A stretch of 64,000 nt of DNA from contig NZ_ACZV01000005.1 in assembly GCF_000176235.1 (NCBI RefSeq), positions 1,612,001 through 1,676,000 on the forward strand. Direction: 5' to 3'. The stretch is from Vibrio orientalis CIP 102891 = ATCC 33934. GTDB lineage: Bacteria; Pseudomonadota; Gammaproteobacteria; Enterobacterales; Vibrionaceae. The notes beneath the pieces were generated by a model. It saw only the letters and a program-made list of their open reading frames with translations, had not been told where the DNA came from and made no database searches. Position 1 is the first letter of the stretch. The number at the start of each line of letters is the position of its first letter. Of the stretch, positions 45,794 through 54,671 are shown piece by piece. The position numbers were made by a program, and so were the translations under genes.

Positions 45794-46606
45794 ATGTTTG
45801 TTCTAATTTCATTAATTTTTTCATGCGCTATCTTGGCTGCGCTATTCCATTACTCTAAAAAGCGCCAAACTATCTTACAACGTAAATTCAACACCCTAGT
45901 TATGCTAAGGGAGCTACTTCGCCTTTGTCGGGAACATCGTAAACTGACACATCACTCTTTGAGTTACTCTCTTACTCAACAGAAGCTCAGTGAAATGAAT
46001 GCTCTTTATGACGAAATAATGCACTGCTGCGATCAATTGGTTGCGATTGCTCCATTTGATAACCGACCTATGTATCGAATCTTTCAGCTCAAGCTCAAAG
46101 CTATGCACAGCGACTGGCATGAAAGAAGCATCAGTCGCAATCAGATCATTCATGGTAAAACGATTCGTCACTGTATGTTTTTAATGGATGAAGTGGCCAT
46201 CGCATGGTTAATTGAATCTGAGCGTGAGGATCTCAACGACGAGTATCACTTGAATTGGCAGCAGGTGCTCGACAGCATGGAAGTATTGACTCAATTGCGG
46301 GTAAGCATTCCAGACAGTCATTCCGAAGAGGGCTTTCTGCGCTTGAAATACTATTGCGATAAAACCAGACGTAAGCTCAACCAGCTCTCTTTAATCAGTC
46401 CACTTTCCGTCGCTTCTCCAGTAAGTATCGATGCCATTCATCAACTAACAGAGATATCTTCAGCGATGAGTCTGCCGATCAGTACCGAAGAGATGTACAG
46501 CGTCACCAGTGATATTTCAGCGACCATCTCGCAGGTTTATGATCAGATGCTCTCTGAGATGTCTGAAAGTCTCTATCTTCCTCTACCTTCAATCGCTTAT
46601 TCGTAA
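45794..46606 (+). CDS. membrane-anchored protein of unknown function
   Basis: A 270-residue protein I do not recognise. It begins with one transmembrane helix (MFVLISLIFSCAILAALF) and then a basic helix (SKKRQTILQRKF), so the rest is probably cytoplasmic. The body is mostly alpha-helical and rich in His, Cys and Met (LCREHRKLTHHSLSYSLTQQ, HCCDQLVAIAPF). RKLTHHSL loosely recalls the RERGLS-type helices of nitrate-sensing domains, but no claim is made. The start at 45794 has AAAGGAG at ideal spacing, preferred over a TTG two codons upstream. It is a single-gene unit between metG and the YehS-like gene. Confidence 0.75.
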   Translation: MFVLISLIFSCAILAALFHYSKKRQTILQRKFNTLVMLRELLRLCREHRKLTHHSLSYSLTQQKLSEMNALYDEIMHCCDQLVAIAPFDNRPMYRIFQLKLKAMHSDWHERSISRNQIIHGKTIRHCMFLMDEVAIAWLIESEREDLNDEYHLNWQQVLDSMEVLTQLRVSIPDSHSEEGFLRLKYYCDKTRRKLNQLSLISPLSVASPVSIDAIHQLTEISSAMSLPISTEEMYSVTSDISATISQVYDQMLSEMSESLYLPLPSIAYS

Positions 46607-46722
46607 ATAAACCATCACGGGGGACGGGTGCCCCCTTTTATTTATATCGCAACACAAGTAACTCTGCTAAAGTCTCGCCCAACTATATCTCGTCAGCGAT
46701 GACTCACCACAAAGAGAACCTT

Positions 46723-47202
46723 GTGACTAATAATGAAATCTTACGCCGTATCCAGCATTCACTTAATTTGAAAAATACTCAAATAATGAAGGCTTTTGAG
46801 CAGGTAGATACCACGGTAGCTCCTAACCAAGTCAACGACTGGTTAAAGGCAGACTCAGATAAGTCTATGACTAAGATGAAAGATAAAGAACTTGCTCTAT
46901 TTCTGAATGGTTTCATCAACCTAAAGCGTGGTAAGAAAGAAGGCGAGCAGCCAGCACCAGAGCAAACACTGACCAACAACATGATTTTCATGAAGCTACG
47001 TATTGCGATGAATATGAAAGCAGAAGATGTGTTAGATGTGCTAGAAGTGGTTGGTGTTAGTCTAAGCAAATATGAAATTGGCGCTTATTTCCGTAAGCCA
47101 AATAACAAGAACTACAAAGCGTGTGAAGACCAGTTGCTATGCGATTTCTTAAGCGGCGTACAGTTCACTAATCGTCCGGATTCAGAAGAGTTTATCGCTT
47201 AA
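46723..47202 (+). CDS. yehS: DUF1456 family protein (YehS-like)
   Basis: About 159 residues with two repeats of the DUF1456 domain: NNEILRRIQHSLNLKNTQIM and, later, NNMIFMKLRIAMNMKAEDVL, each followed by LxxFLNG / LCDFLSG. It matches E. coli YehS along its length; function unknown. The GTG at 46723 gives the family start (TNNEIL); an ATG eight codons upstream is possible. A terminator follows. Confidence 0.85.
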   Translation: MTNNEILRRIQHSLNLKNTQIMKAFEQVDTTVAPNQVNDWLKADSDKSMTKMKDKELALFLNGFINLKRGKKEGEQPAPEQTLTNNMIFMKLRIAMNMKAEDVLDVLEVVGVSLSKYEIGAYFRKPNNKNYKACEDQLLCDFLSGVQFTNRPDSEEFIA

Positions 47203-47224
47203 GCGCCAGCTTTCTCCCTAGATA

Positions 47225-47262
47225 CAAAAAACCTCAATTGGTCATCCCAATTGAGGTTTTTC
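47225..47262 (+). terminator. bidirectional terminator between yehS-like gene and udp
   Basis: AAAAAACCTCAATTGG ... CCAATTGAGGTTTTT, a long stem flanked by A and T runs between two convergent genes. Confidence 0.88.
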
Positions 47263-47297
47263 TTTATCTTAAAAGTACTTATAACTCAGCCGAGTCT

Positions 47298-48056
47298 TTA
47301 AAGCATCTTGCGCGCAGCTTCTACCACGACTTTGATTGAACGAGCTTCTGTCTCTTTCAGTGTCGAGTGGTCTGGGATCTCTTTCTGGGTACGGTTGATG
47401 ATTACACCCGCAACACAACCCGCTTTTAGGCCAGAACTTGCACACATGGTCAGTAGCGTTGCAGATTCCATTTCAAAGTTAAGTACGCCCATATCTTGCC
47501 ATTCTTGCATAGAGCCTTGGAAACGCTTAACAACGCGACCAGAGAAGGTATCGTAACGCTCTTGACCTGGGTAGAAGGTATCGCTTGAAGCCGTTACACC
47601 CATGTGTACTGCTGCGCCAGATTCTTCAACCGCTGCTTTCATTGCTGTTGCTACTTCAAAATCCGCAACTGCTGGGAACTCCATTGGAGCAAAGTGTAGA
47701 CTTGCGCCATCTAGACGAACAGAGCCCGTTGATACAATCATGTCACCCACGTTTACATGTGGTTGAATCGCACCAGTAGTACCAACGCGTAGGAAAGTAC
47801 GCACACCAAGCTGTGCTAGCTCTTCAACTGCGATAGATGTTGATGGGCCACCGATACCTGTTGAACAAACAACAACAGGCTTGCCGTCAAGCTCTGCACG
47901 GTAAAGTGTGTATTCACGGTGACTTGCTAGGAATACTGGGTTTTCCATTTCCTCTGCAATTTTTTGTACACGCGCTGGGTCACCTGGAATGATAGCCAGA
48001 GTTGCACCAGCAAGATCGTCTTGAGTAACACCAAGGTGGAATACAGCTTGAGACAT
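47298..48056 (-). CDS. udp: uridine phosphorylase
   Basis: A 252-residue nucleoside phosphorylase that splits uridine to uracil and ribose-1-phosphate. Seen: FHLGVTQDDLAGATLAIIPG, phosphate-binding GDPARV, RVGTTGAIQPHVNVGDMIV, and the ribose/base site FEMESATLLTMC. The ATG at 48056 has AAGGAG upstream and gives the family start; a 29-codon upstream extension is rejected. The upstream region holds a CRP-like TGTGA-poor AT-rich stretch, and no operator is called. Confidence 0.95.
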   Translation of the reverse strand: MSQAVFHLGVTQDDLAGATLAIIPGDPARVQKIAEEMENPVFLASHREYTLYRAELDGKPVVVCSTGIGGPSTSIAVEELAQLGVRTFLRVGTTGAIQPHVNVGDMIVSTGSVRLDGASLHFAPMEFPAVADFEVATAMKAAVEESGAAVHMGVTASSDTFYPGQERYDTFSGRVVKRFQGSMQEWQDMGVLNFEMESATLLTMCASSGLKAGCVAGVIINRTQKEIPDHSTLKETEARSIKVVVEAARKML

Positions 48057-48256
48057 AGGTCGCTCCTTATGATGGCAAGTCAGCCGATGAGTTAGGTCTG
48101 CTTGCTCTATAAATTTATCGGGTACAGGAGATACTCTAACCAACCACTGAATTCTTTGAAGTGACCATGATCACAAATAAGATCGCAACAAATAATTACA
48201 TTGCACACAAAAACGGTTTACATCACACTTTATCGCAACAGTCATCCCTAATTGCA

Positions 48257-48295
48257 TAAAAAAACAGCCCTTACATCAAAGATGAAGGGCTGTTT
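48257..48295 (-). terminator. terminator after the metal ATPase gene
   Basis: AAACAGCCCTT ... AAGGGCTGTTT stem followed on the minus strand by seven T, about 32 bp past the stop. Confidence 0.9.
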
Positions 48296-48326
48296 CGATG
48301 AGAAAGATCTCGCTAAGAATTTAGGC

Positions 48327-50630
48327 TTAATCGAGCTTCGATTTGAACTTAAGTAACCTTAACGCATTCAGTGTCACAATAGCCGTCGCGCCACTGTCAG
48401 CTAATACTGCAACCCAAAGACCGGTAATACCCAATAAGCTTGTGACCAAAAAGACACCTTTTAAGCCAAGCGCCAACGCGATATTTTGACGAATATTGTT
48501 GAGCGTCGCCCGTGAGAGCTCAATCATCCCAGCCAACTCTAGTAAGCGGTTGTGAGTAATTGCAGCGTCAGCCGTCTCAAGCGCAACATCGGTTCCGCCT
48601 CCCATCGCGATACCAATACTCGACGCTTTCATTGCCGGAGCATCGTTAATACCATCTCCGACCATGGCGACATTACCTTGTGCGGATAGCTTCTCCACAT
48701 AGGTCACTTTATCTTGCGGCAGTAGGCTTGCTTTGAAATCGATATCAATCATTGAGCTGATCGCTTGGGCACTACGCGGGTTATCACCTGTTAACATGAT
48801 CGAATGAATACCCAGAGATTTCAGTGCCTGTACTGCTTGGGCAGAATCTTCACGCAAGGTATCTTGCCATGCGATCACCCCGATCGGCGTCGTTTGACTT
48901 TCTATTGCAACGACAACGGTTTTGCCTTGGTTTTCTAGCTGTTCAATTTGATCTTTCAGCGCTTCATCAAGGTCTATGGTTAACTTGCTTGGAGCTGATA
49001 CTTGATATTCAACACCTTCAACTAAACCACGTACACCACTACCAACCAACGCCTGCTTGTCTTGAGCTTCAGTAATCTCAATGCCGAGCTGTTTGGCTTT
49101 ATTGACCACTGACACCGCTAGCGGGTGACTCGAACCGACTTCAATCGCAGCGACTTTGGCTAGTAGTGACTCTTGTTGCCAGCCCGACAAAGCCACCACA
49201 TCCGTTACTTCCGGTTTACCTTTGGTCAGGGTCCCGGTCTTATCAAATGCGATAGTTTCAACGTTGCCGAGCTGCTCGAGTGCCGCGCCACCTTTAATTA
49301 AGGCGCCACGACGAGCCGCAGCAGCTAAGCCAGAAGTAATGGCTGCTGGTGTGGAGATCACCAGAGCACAAGGACACGCAATCAATAACAGTGCTAAACC
49401 ACGATATACCCATGTTTCCCACGGCTGAGCAAACAACAGTGGTGGCGTAATGATGACAAGTAATGAAACTAACATCATCAACGGTGTATACCAGCGACTG
49501 AATTTATCTAAGAATCGTTCTAATGGCGCTTTACGGGATTCTGCTTCTTCAATCAAATGCAGAATACGGTCAATGGCATTTTCACCTTGCTTAGAAGTAA
49601 TCGTAAAGCGAACCACCTTATCGACCGCTACCGCACCGGCCATTACTGACTCACCTTCGTAGCGTTCAACGGGGATTGACTCTCCGGTTAAGGCACTTTC
49701 ATCAAAGCTTGCTAATGCATCGGTTAATTTGCCATCTGCTGGTAAACGAGCGCCAGGAGAAACTTCAATCACATCACCCGGTTGTAGTTCACTTGCCGAC
49801 ACTTCAACACGCTTACCGTCGACTATCTTAGTTGCCGTTTCAGGCACCAATGCCATTAAGGCTTGGACACCGCTACGTGCTCTTGATGCAGCAAAAGCTT
49901 CTAGCTGTTCACCAATCAGAAACAGTAACAACACCATCGCTGCTTCAACGGTTTCGCCAAGATATAGGGCACCAATGGCCGCAACACTCATCAAGGTTTC
50001 AATGGCAAACGGAGTGCCTGAGCGTGCTAAGCTGATCGCTTTTTTACCAATGGGATAAAGACCCGCTAAACAGGTAATTAAGAATAGCCATTCACTGACT
50101 TGGGGAAATGCAGGTTTCAGAGCCGCTGCGATAGCCATAGCTGAAGCAATCGCAATCACTTGACTGTTTTGTTTGATAACAGCCTTCCAGCCTTTAGGTG
50201 TTTCTTTTTGATTCGATTCGGCAGGATTGGCAAACGTAAAACCGGTATCTAGGATAGTTTGTTCAACCAACTGAGCAACGCCCGAACTGTCTGACTTAAT
50301 TACTAACTTTTCTGTCGCAAACAGCACCTTGGCCTCTAAGACACCTTCGACACGATTAACGGCGGTTTCAATTTTTCGGGCACAAGATGGGCAATCCATC
50401 CCGTTAACTTTCCAACTTTGAGTGAAGCGTGCGGACGAACTTCCGGACTCACCTTCTTCGTCAGTCGGATCCGCCCCACTACTGCAGCTATTCGAGCTAC
50501 AACAGCCCGATTCTGTCGAGCCGACATCCGCCATTTGGATCGTAGTAATTTTAGGGCTTGAACATGAGCCAGTTTGGGAAGGATTAACCGCGGTTTTTTC
50601 AGAGCGGCATGCTTGGTGTTTTGTGCACAT
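48327..50630 (-). CDS. zntA: Zn/Cd/Pb-type P-type efflux ATPase
   Basis: A 767-residue P1B-type ATPase exporting divalent soft metals. Layout: an N-terminal Cys-rich extension with several Cys (GCCSSNSC near residue 45), one heavy-metal domain with GMDCPSCARK, eight expected helices, ACPCALV in helix 6, the phosphorylation site FDKTGTLTKG, and MVGDGINDAPAMK. The first possible starts (TTG 50660, ATG 50657) fall inside or at the -10 of a MerR-type promoter, so they are unlikely. The ATG at 50630 has GGAG eight bases upstream and is chosen. The metal is inferred from the CPC motif and the ZntR-type promoter. Confidence 0.9.
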   Translation of the reverse strand: MCTKHQACRSEKTAVNPSQTGSCSSPKITTIQMADVGSTESGCCSSNSCSSGADPTDEEGESGSSSARFTQSWKVNGMDCPSCARKIETAVNRVEGVLEAKVLFATEKLVIKSDSSGVAQLVEQTILDTGFTFANPAESNQKETPKGWKAVIKQNSQVIAIASAMAIAAALKPAFPQVSEWLFLITCLAGLYPIGKKAISLARSGTPFAIETLMSVAAIGALYLGETVEAAMVLLLFLIGEQLEAFAASRARSGVQALMALVPETATKIVDGKRVEVSASELQPGDVIEVSPGARLPADGKLTDALASFDESALTGESIPVERYEGESVMAGAVAVDKVVRFTITSKQGENAIDRILHLIEEAESRKAPLERFLDKFSRWYTPLMMLVSLLVIITPPLLFAQPWETWVYRGLALLLIACPCALVISTPAAITSGLAAAARRGALIKGGAALEQLGNVETIAFDKTGTLTKGKPEVTDVVALSGWQQESLLAKVAAIEVGSSHPLAVSVVNKAKQLGIEITEAQDKQALVGSGVRGLVEGVEYQVSAPSKLTIDLDEALKDQIEQLENQGKTVVVAIESQTTPIGVIAWQDTLREDSAQAVQALKSLGIHSIMLTGDNPRSAQAISSMIDIDFKASLLPQDKVTYVEKLSAQGNVAMVGDGINDAPAMKASSIGIAMGGGTDVALETADAAITHNRLLELAGMIELSRATLNNIRQNIALALGLKGVFLVTSLLGITGLWVAVLADSGATAIVTLNALRLLKFKSKLD

Positions 50631-50659
50631 ATGTTTATCTCCATTCATTGTACACATCA

Positions 50660-50691
50660 AGTTTAAACCTTAGAGTCTACTCCAAGGTCAA
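50660..50691 (-). promoter_or_regulatory. ZntR/MerR-type promoter of the metal ATPase gene
   Basis: On the minus strand: -35 TTGACC, a 20-bp spacer, -10 TAAACT. The over-long spacer contains the imperfect palindrome ACCTTGGAGTAGACTCTAAGGT, closely like the E. coli zntA operator. Such 19-20-bp spacers are the mark of promoters untwisted by MerR-family activators. The regulator gene is not in the window. Confidence 0.8.
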
Positions 50692-52154
50692 ACTTTTTTT
50701 GCAATTTCTTCCTCTACGTCGGCAGTGGCCGCCACATCATCAATCAAAACCGCATCATGGCTACAAAAAGGTTGGCTGTTAACGCTAGTGATCGACGGAT
50801 CAGCTTCCATGTGCTCAGCACACGAACCAGCCATGAGATCAGAGATGTGCTTGCGCAACACAATAGTAGCAATAATACCAAACACTACCGTACCTATTGC
50901 TTGTCCATACAGTACGCCTAATGCGCCAAACCACAGCGCGCCAAAATGGACAAACGGCAATGTCCCTAGCGTCGCTTTACCCAAGTTAAGAGCGGTGGAA
51001 TACAACGGCTTACCTAAATTATTGAACGAGGTGTTAGCAACAAACTGGGCGCCGTTAAAGATGAAACTGATTGCTACATACGTACAAAATGCCGCAACAA
51101 TAACTTGAGCATCCCCTTGCAAACTGAACATGCTGACAATTAAGTCTTGGGCAAAATAGAGAATGACACAGACCGCCAAGGTATACACAGTCGTCACAAT
51201 CAGTGAGTTATTGAGTGTTTCTTTAACGCGATCCATACGTTCAGCGCCATAGTTTTGACCGATAATAGGACCAACGGCACCTGACAAGGCAAAGATGACC
51301 GCGAAGCAAACCGGAGTTAATCGACCAATCACAGCAAAGCCAGCGACATAGTTTTCACCAAACTGAGCAATTGATGAGGTGACGATCGCATTACCAATCG
51401 GTGTGGCGATATTGGTAATAATCGCTGGGATGGCGATTGCGAGAATCAGTTTTAAATTGCTTCGCCACACTGAGTAGTTAAAACCAGCCACCAACTGATG
51501 CACTTTAATCAACGGGTAAAGAGAGAAAAATAGTACGGTAAAGCGCGCAAACACCGACGCTAACGCAGCACCTTCAACGTTCCAACCAAAGCCAAAGATA
51601 AAAATTGGATCAAGAATAGCGTTAACAATACCTCCCGCAAGCGTTGCCCACATCGAACGCTTTGCATCTCCTGCTGCGCGAAGCCCAGCCCCGGCCGCCA
51701 TCGCAACCGCAATCACAGGCGCACTCGGCAGGATAATTCTCAAATACGCTTCTGCACGTTCCGCCGCTACGCCTTGCGCACCGATCGCCGCTAACAGTTC
51801 AGGGATATAGGTGAACATAACACCCGAGACCAAAATACTGATGGCGACGGCGGTAAACATGATACTCGTTGTAAGCTGTTTGGCATGCTGATGCTGCTTG
51901 GCCCCAATCGCTTTTGACACCAGTGCGCCCATCGCGATCGAAGTACCAATAGAAATAGAGGTAGAAAAGAAAACCAGTGTGCCAGCAAACCCGACAGCGG
52001 CGGCCAGTTCAACTTGTCCCAACATACTAATAAACAGCATGTCGATTAAATCAACGACAAACAAGGCCATCAGACCCACCGAACCTGCTCCCGACATCAC
52101 CAAAATGTGGCGCATGGTAGACCCTTCGACGAATTTGGCTGTTTGATCGGTCAT
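50688..52154 (-). CDS. MATE family efflux transporter
   Basis: A 488-residue, 12-helix multidrug/toxic-compound exporter. The N- and C-halves each show the MATE repeat (IDMLFISMLGQVELAAAVGF near residue 40 and the AVGPIIGQNYGAERMDRVKE segment near 290). SAPVIAVAMAAGAGLRAAGD is also family-typical. The charged C-terminal tail carries Cys/His residues. Substrates cannot be told. Its 3-prime end overlaps the -35 region of the metal ATPase promoter, so the two genes are separately controlled. Confidence 0.9.
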   Translation of the reverse strand: MTDQTAKFVEGSTMRHILVMSGAGSVGLMALFVVDLIDMLFISMLGQVELAAAVGFAGTLVFFSTSISIGTSIAMGALVSKAIGAKQHQHAKQLTTSIMFTAVAISILVSGVMFTYIPELLAAIGAQGVAAERAEAYLRIILPSAPVIAVAMAAGAGLRAAGDAKRSMWATLAGGIVNAILDPIFIFGFGWNVEGAALASVFARFTVLFFSLYPLIKVHQLVAGFNYSVWRSNLKLILAIAIPAIITNIATPIGNAIVTSSIAQFGENYVAGFAVIGRLTPVCFAVIFALSGAVGPIIGQNYGAERMDRVKETLNNSLIVTTVYTLAVCVILYFAQDLIVSMFSLQGDAQVIVAAFCTYVAISFIFNGAQFVANTSFNNLGKPLYSTALNLGKATLGTLPFVHFGALWFGALGVLYGQAIGTVVFGIIATIVLRKHISDLMAGSCAEHMEADPSITSVNSQPFCSHDAVLIDDVAATADVEEEIAKKV

Positions 52155-52182
52155 TGATTTTCTCTTCATTCTTTAGAACAAG

Positions 52183-52206
52183 AAAAGGCGCACACAGCGC
52201 CTTTTT
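52183..52206 (-). terminator. terminator between CBS and MATE genes
   Basis: AAAAGGCGC ACACA GCGCCTTTTT hairpin with T-run in both directions. Confidence 0.85.
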
Positions 52207-52227
52207 CTAACAATTTGTAACAACATT

Positions 52228-52644
52228 CTAGACTGGATGCTTAAAACAATCATCAAGGTTTTTGGCAACCGCTCTGAGCACATCACGTCGTGTGATAATA
52301 CCGACTAACTTACCTGCATCAATAACTGGATACACTTTCGGTCGCCCTACTGTCATCATATCTGCGAGTTCAATAATCGAGGTATCTGATGTCACCGATA
52401 ACACATCTTTGTGCATACAGTCTGAAACAATGTGGGTGTCCTGACAGTAATAACTGACCTTAACCAATTTATCGAGCAAATCCTGACCTGATAAAAAACC
52501 AATCACTTCTCGCTGTTCATTGATAACGGGTCCACCCAAATATCTTGAGTTCATTACCTTATCTAAAGCGGCACTTAATGACATTTCAGGGGTAAATGTC
52601 ACCGCTTGTAATGTCATGTAGTCTTTTACTTTTAATGATTCCAT
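52228..52644 (-). CDS. CBS-domain protein
   Basis: A 138-residue protein made of two CBS repeats: VKDYMTLQAVTFTPEMSLSA to GFLSGQDLLDKLV and VSDCMHKDVLSVTSDTSIIE to GIITRRDVLRAV. Such stand-alone pairs bind adenine nucleotides and act as energy or ligand sensors. No other domain is present. It is divergent from the diguanylate cyclase gene. Confidence 0.9.
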   Translation of the reverse strand: MESLKVKDYMTLQAVTFTPEMSLSAALDKVMNSRYLGGPVINEQREVIGFLSGQDLLDKLVKVSYYCQDTHIVSDCMHKDVLSVTSDTSIIELADMMTVGRPKVYPVIDAGKLVGIITRRDVLRAVAKNLDDCFKHPV

Positions 52645-52678
52645 TGACGTCTCCTTAACGTGCCAGCCACGCTGCCTA

Positions 52679-52739
52679 TATTGTAATTGTTGTCTAATTT
52701 CTTGATTTTACTAAATGGAAATCAACAATTTTTACAATA
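52679..52739. repeat. interrupted inverted repeat in the CBS-GGDEF control region
   Basis: TATTGTAATTGTTG (52679-52692) and CAACAATTTTTACAATA (52723-52739) are inverse copies apart from three extra T. It lies in the roughly 300-bp divergent region 52645-52946, where no gene is seen, and could be an operator. Confidence 0.4.
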
Positions 52740-52946
52740 GGCTCTCCCTATCACGTTTCGAAGCGCTATCAACTCTATCCAATTGAACGCTTGAAAAGCC
52801 CGTAAAACTAGACGCTACAGCGACAAATCATCCTCTACGATCACTTTTCATTACTTTAAACATGGTTTTAAGCTCAAAGCGCTCTCTAAGTCTCCATCTA
52901 GAGGCTAAACTATATAAGGAGTGCGGTGTAACCCAAAGGAGTGCAG

Positions 52947-53945
52947 ATGGTGAAATCCATTTTTTCAGCGGAAGTTACAAATAATCCAGACTTAATGCAT
53001 GTGGTGTTTGAAGCGATGCCTGAGCCGACTTTCCTTATCGATAAGTCAGGAACCTATGTCGAAGCATGGGGTGGCCGAGATACCAAACGCCACCATAACC
53101 CTTCCGCTTTGATTGGCCTCAATCAATACCAAGTACTCCCCGCCGATAAAGCTATCTGGTTTAGCCAAGTCATTGTCGATGTGATTGATAGCCAAACGGC
53201 AACAGAAATTGAGTATAACTTAGACCCTAAAGATCTGCCCTGTTTTGAAGGTATCGAAGGACCGACTGACACACAGCACTTTAGCGCTCTAGTAATACCT
53301 TTACCCAATACCTCGCTGGTTTTATGGACGGTGCGTAATATTACCGAATACAAAAAAACATTAGATAAGCTTGCTCAGCATCAACTTGAGCTGGAAAAAC
53401 TCACTTATATCGATCACCTTACTCAAGTCTACAACCGCTATGCCTTGGACTCTCTGCTGCCTGAAGCCATAGAACTGACGAAACTCAAGCTTTCTGGCGC
53501 AGCAATCTTGATGATCGATATCGACTGCTTTAAGCAATATAACGACAGCTACGGACACATTAAGGGTGATCAAGTCCTTGCCGCGTTAGGACAAACGATT
53601 AGAACTTGGGCTAAATCTAACGACCTATGTTTTCGCTATGGCGGTGATGAGTTTTTGGTCTTTGTGCCAAATATGAATGAGGAAGAGATCTTATCCAGAG
53701 CGCAACAACTGCAAGCGGACGTAAAAGCTCTGGCGATTCCCCACAAATCCTCAACGGTCGGTAATATTTTCTCTGTCACTATCGGTATTCAACAGTACCG
53801 GCTGATGCCTGAGACGATGAAGGCCGAAGACTTTATCTCAATAGCAGATAAAGCACTGTTCTTTGCTAAAAGCCAACAACGTGGTTCTATTCATCAATTG
53901 ACCGAAAATGAAAAAAGCTCCCTATCGCTAGGGAGCTTTAAATAA
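52947..53945 (+). CDS. diguanylate cyclase with N-terminal PAS domain
   Basis: A 332-residue cytoplasmic GGDEF protein that should make cyclic di-GMP. An N-terminal PAS-like domain (MHVVFEAMPEPTFLIDKSG) is joined by a short coil (KKTLDKLAQHQLELEKLTYI) to a GGDEF domain with DHLTQVYNRYALD, MIDIDCFKQYNDSYGH and an intact FRYGGDEFLVF active site. The product-inhibition RxxD five residues before the active site reads KSND, so feedback inhibition may be lost. No transmembrane helix. ATG at 52947 has AAAGGAG upstream. The last codons lie in the hairpin that ends the convergent moa operon. Confidence 0.92.
   Translation: MVKSIFSAEVTNNPDLMHVVFEAMPEPTFLIDKSGTYVEAWGGRDTKRHHNPSALIGLNQYQVLPADKAIWFSQVIVDVIDSQTATEIEYNLDPKDLPCFEGIEGPTDTQHFSALVIPLPNTSLVLWTVRNITEYKKTLDKLAQHQLELEKLTYIDHLTQVYNRYALDSLLPEAIELTKLKLSGAAILMIDIDCFKQYNDSYGHIKGDQVLAALGQTIRTWAKSNDLCFRYGGDEFLVFVPNMNEEEILSRAQQLQADVKALAIPHKSSTVGNIFSVTIGIQQYRLMPETMKAEDFISIADKALFFAKSQQRGSIHQLTENEKSSLSLGSFK
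53911..53942 (-). terminator. terminator of the moa operon, inside the GGDEF gene end
   Basis: AAAGCTCCCTA GCG ATAGGGAGCTTTTTT on the minus strand: a strong stem with six T. It lies within the last codons of the convergent diguanylate cyclase gene (encoding SSLSLGSFK). Confidence 0.8.
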
Positions 53946-53967
53946 AACAGAGTTACGTACTATGGCG

Positions 53968-54426
53968 TTACTTGTGCCAACGCTCAGCAGCTTTGGCATC
54001 AGAGTCTCTTGAGTCAACCCAACGAGTTTCTTCAGTGGTGCGCTCTTTCTTCCAAAATGGCGCCTTGGTCTTCAAGTAGTCCATAACAAACTCGCAAGCT
54101 TCGAAGGCAGCGCCTCGGTGTGCGCTAGACACGCCGACAAACACAATTTGATCACCAATGTCTAAATCGCCAACGCGGTGAATCACTCGGATATTTAATA
54201 ACGGCCAACGCTTTTCTGCCTCGTCACAAATCTCACCCAGAGCTTTTTCAGTCATTCCTGGATAATGTTCAAGTGACAAGCCAGTTACATTGTCGCCTAA
54301 GTTCATGTCGCGAACTTTACCCACAAAAGTAACCACTGCGCCCGCAGCCGTGCCTTGCGCTAGCGCGTCATATTCCGCGCCAACAGAAAAATCATCAAAC
54401 TGTACAGAAACTCGATTGTCCATCAT
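53968..54426 (-). CDS. moaE: molybdopterin synthase large subunit
   Basis: A 152-residue MoaE, which with MoaD inserts dithiolene sulfur into precursor Z. Seen: GAVVTFVGKVRDMNLGDNV, HRVGDLDIGDQIVFVGVSSA and the lysine-rich active site LKTKAPFWKKE. Its ATG shares one base with the moaD stop, so the two are coupled. Confidence 0.95.
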   Translation of the reverse strand: MMDNRVSVQFDDFSVGAEYDALAQGTAAGAVVTFVGKVRDMNLGDNVTGLSLEHYPGMTEKALGEICDEAEKRWPLLNIRVIHRVGDLDIGDQIVFVGVSSAHRGAAFEACEFVMDYLKTKAPFWKKERTTEETRWVDSRDSDAKAAERWHK

Positions 54427-54671
54427 TAACCACCTGTTACCGGTGGGAAAAAAGCCACTTCATCACCCGATTGAATTGGGTGCTCAAGAGGAACAATGGA
54501 TTGGTTTACCGCAGCAAGTAATTTGCCTTGCTCTAAGGCGATATCCCATTTACCTTCTTGCTCAGCAAGGTGACTACGGATAGCTTCTACCGTTTGAAAA
54601 TCCCCTTCCAGCTCAAGTTCATCGACACCCACTAGCTCACGAGTTTGGGCAAAGAATAATACTTTAATCAT
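54426..54671 (-). CDS. moaD: molybdopterin synthase small subunit
   Basis: An 81-residue ubiquitin-fold sulfur carrier ending in the essential Gly-Gly (FFPPVTGG), which becomes a thiocarboxylate. It overlaps moaC by four bases at one end and moaE by one base at the other. Confidence 0.95.
   Translation of the reverse strand: MIKVLFFAQTRELVGVDELELEGDFQTVEAIRSHLAEQEGKWDIALEQGKLLAAVNQSIVPLEHPIQSGDEVAFFPPVTGG

Noticed and set aside
50630..50660. Upstream starts of the metal ATPase at 50660 and 50657
   Set aside because: They lie on or next to the -10 of the MerR-type promoter, so they would not be transcribed with a ribosome site.
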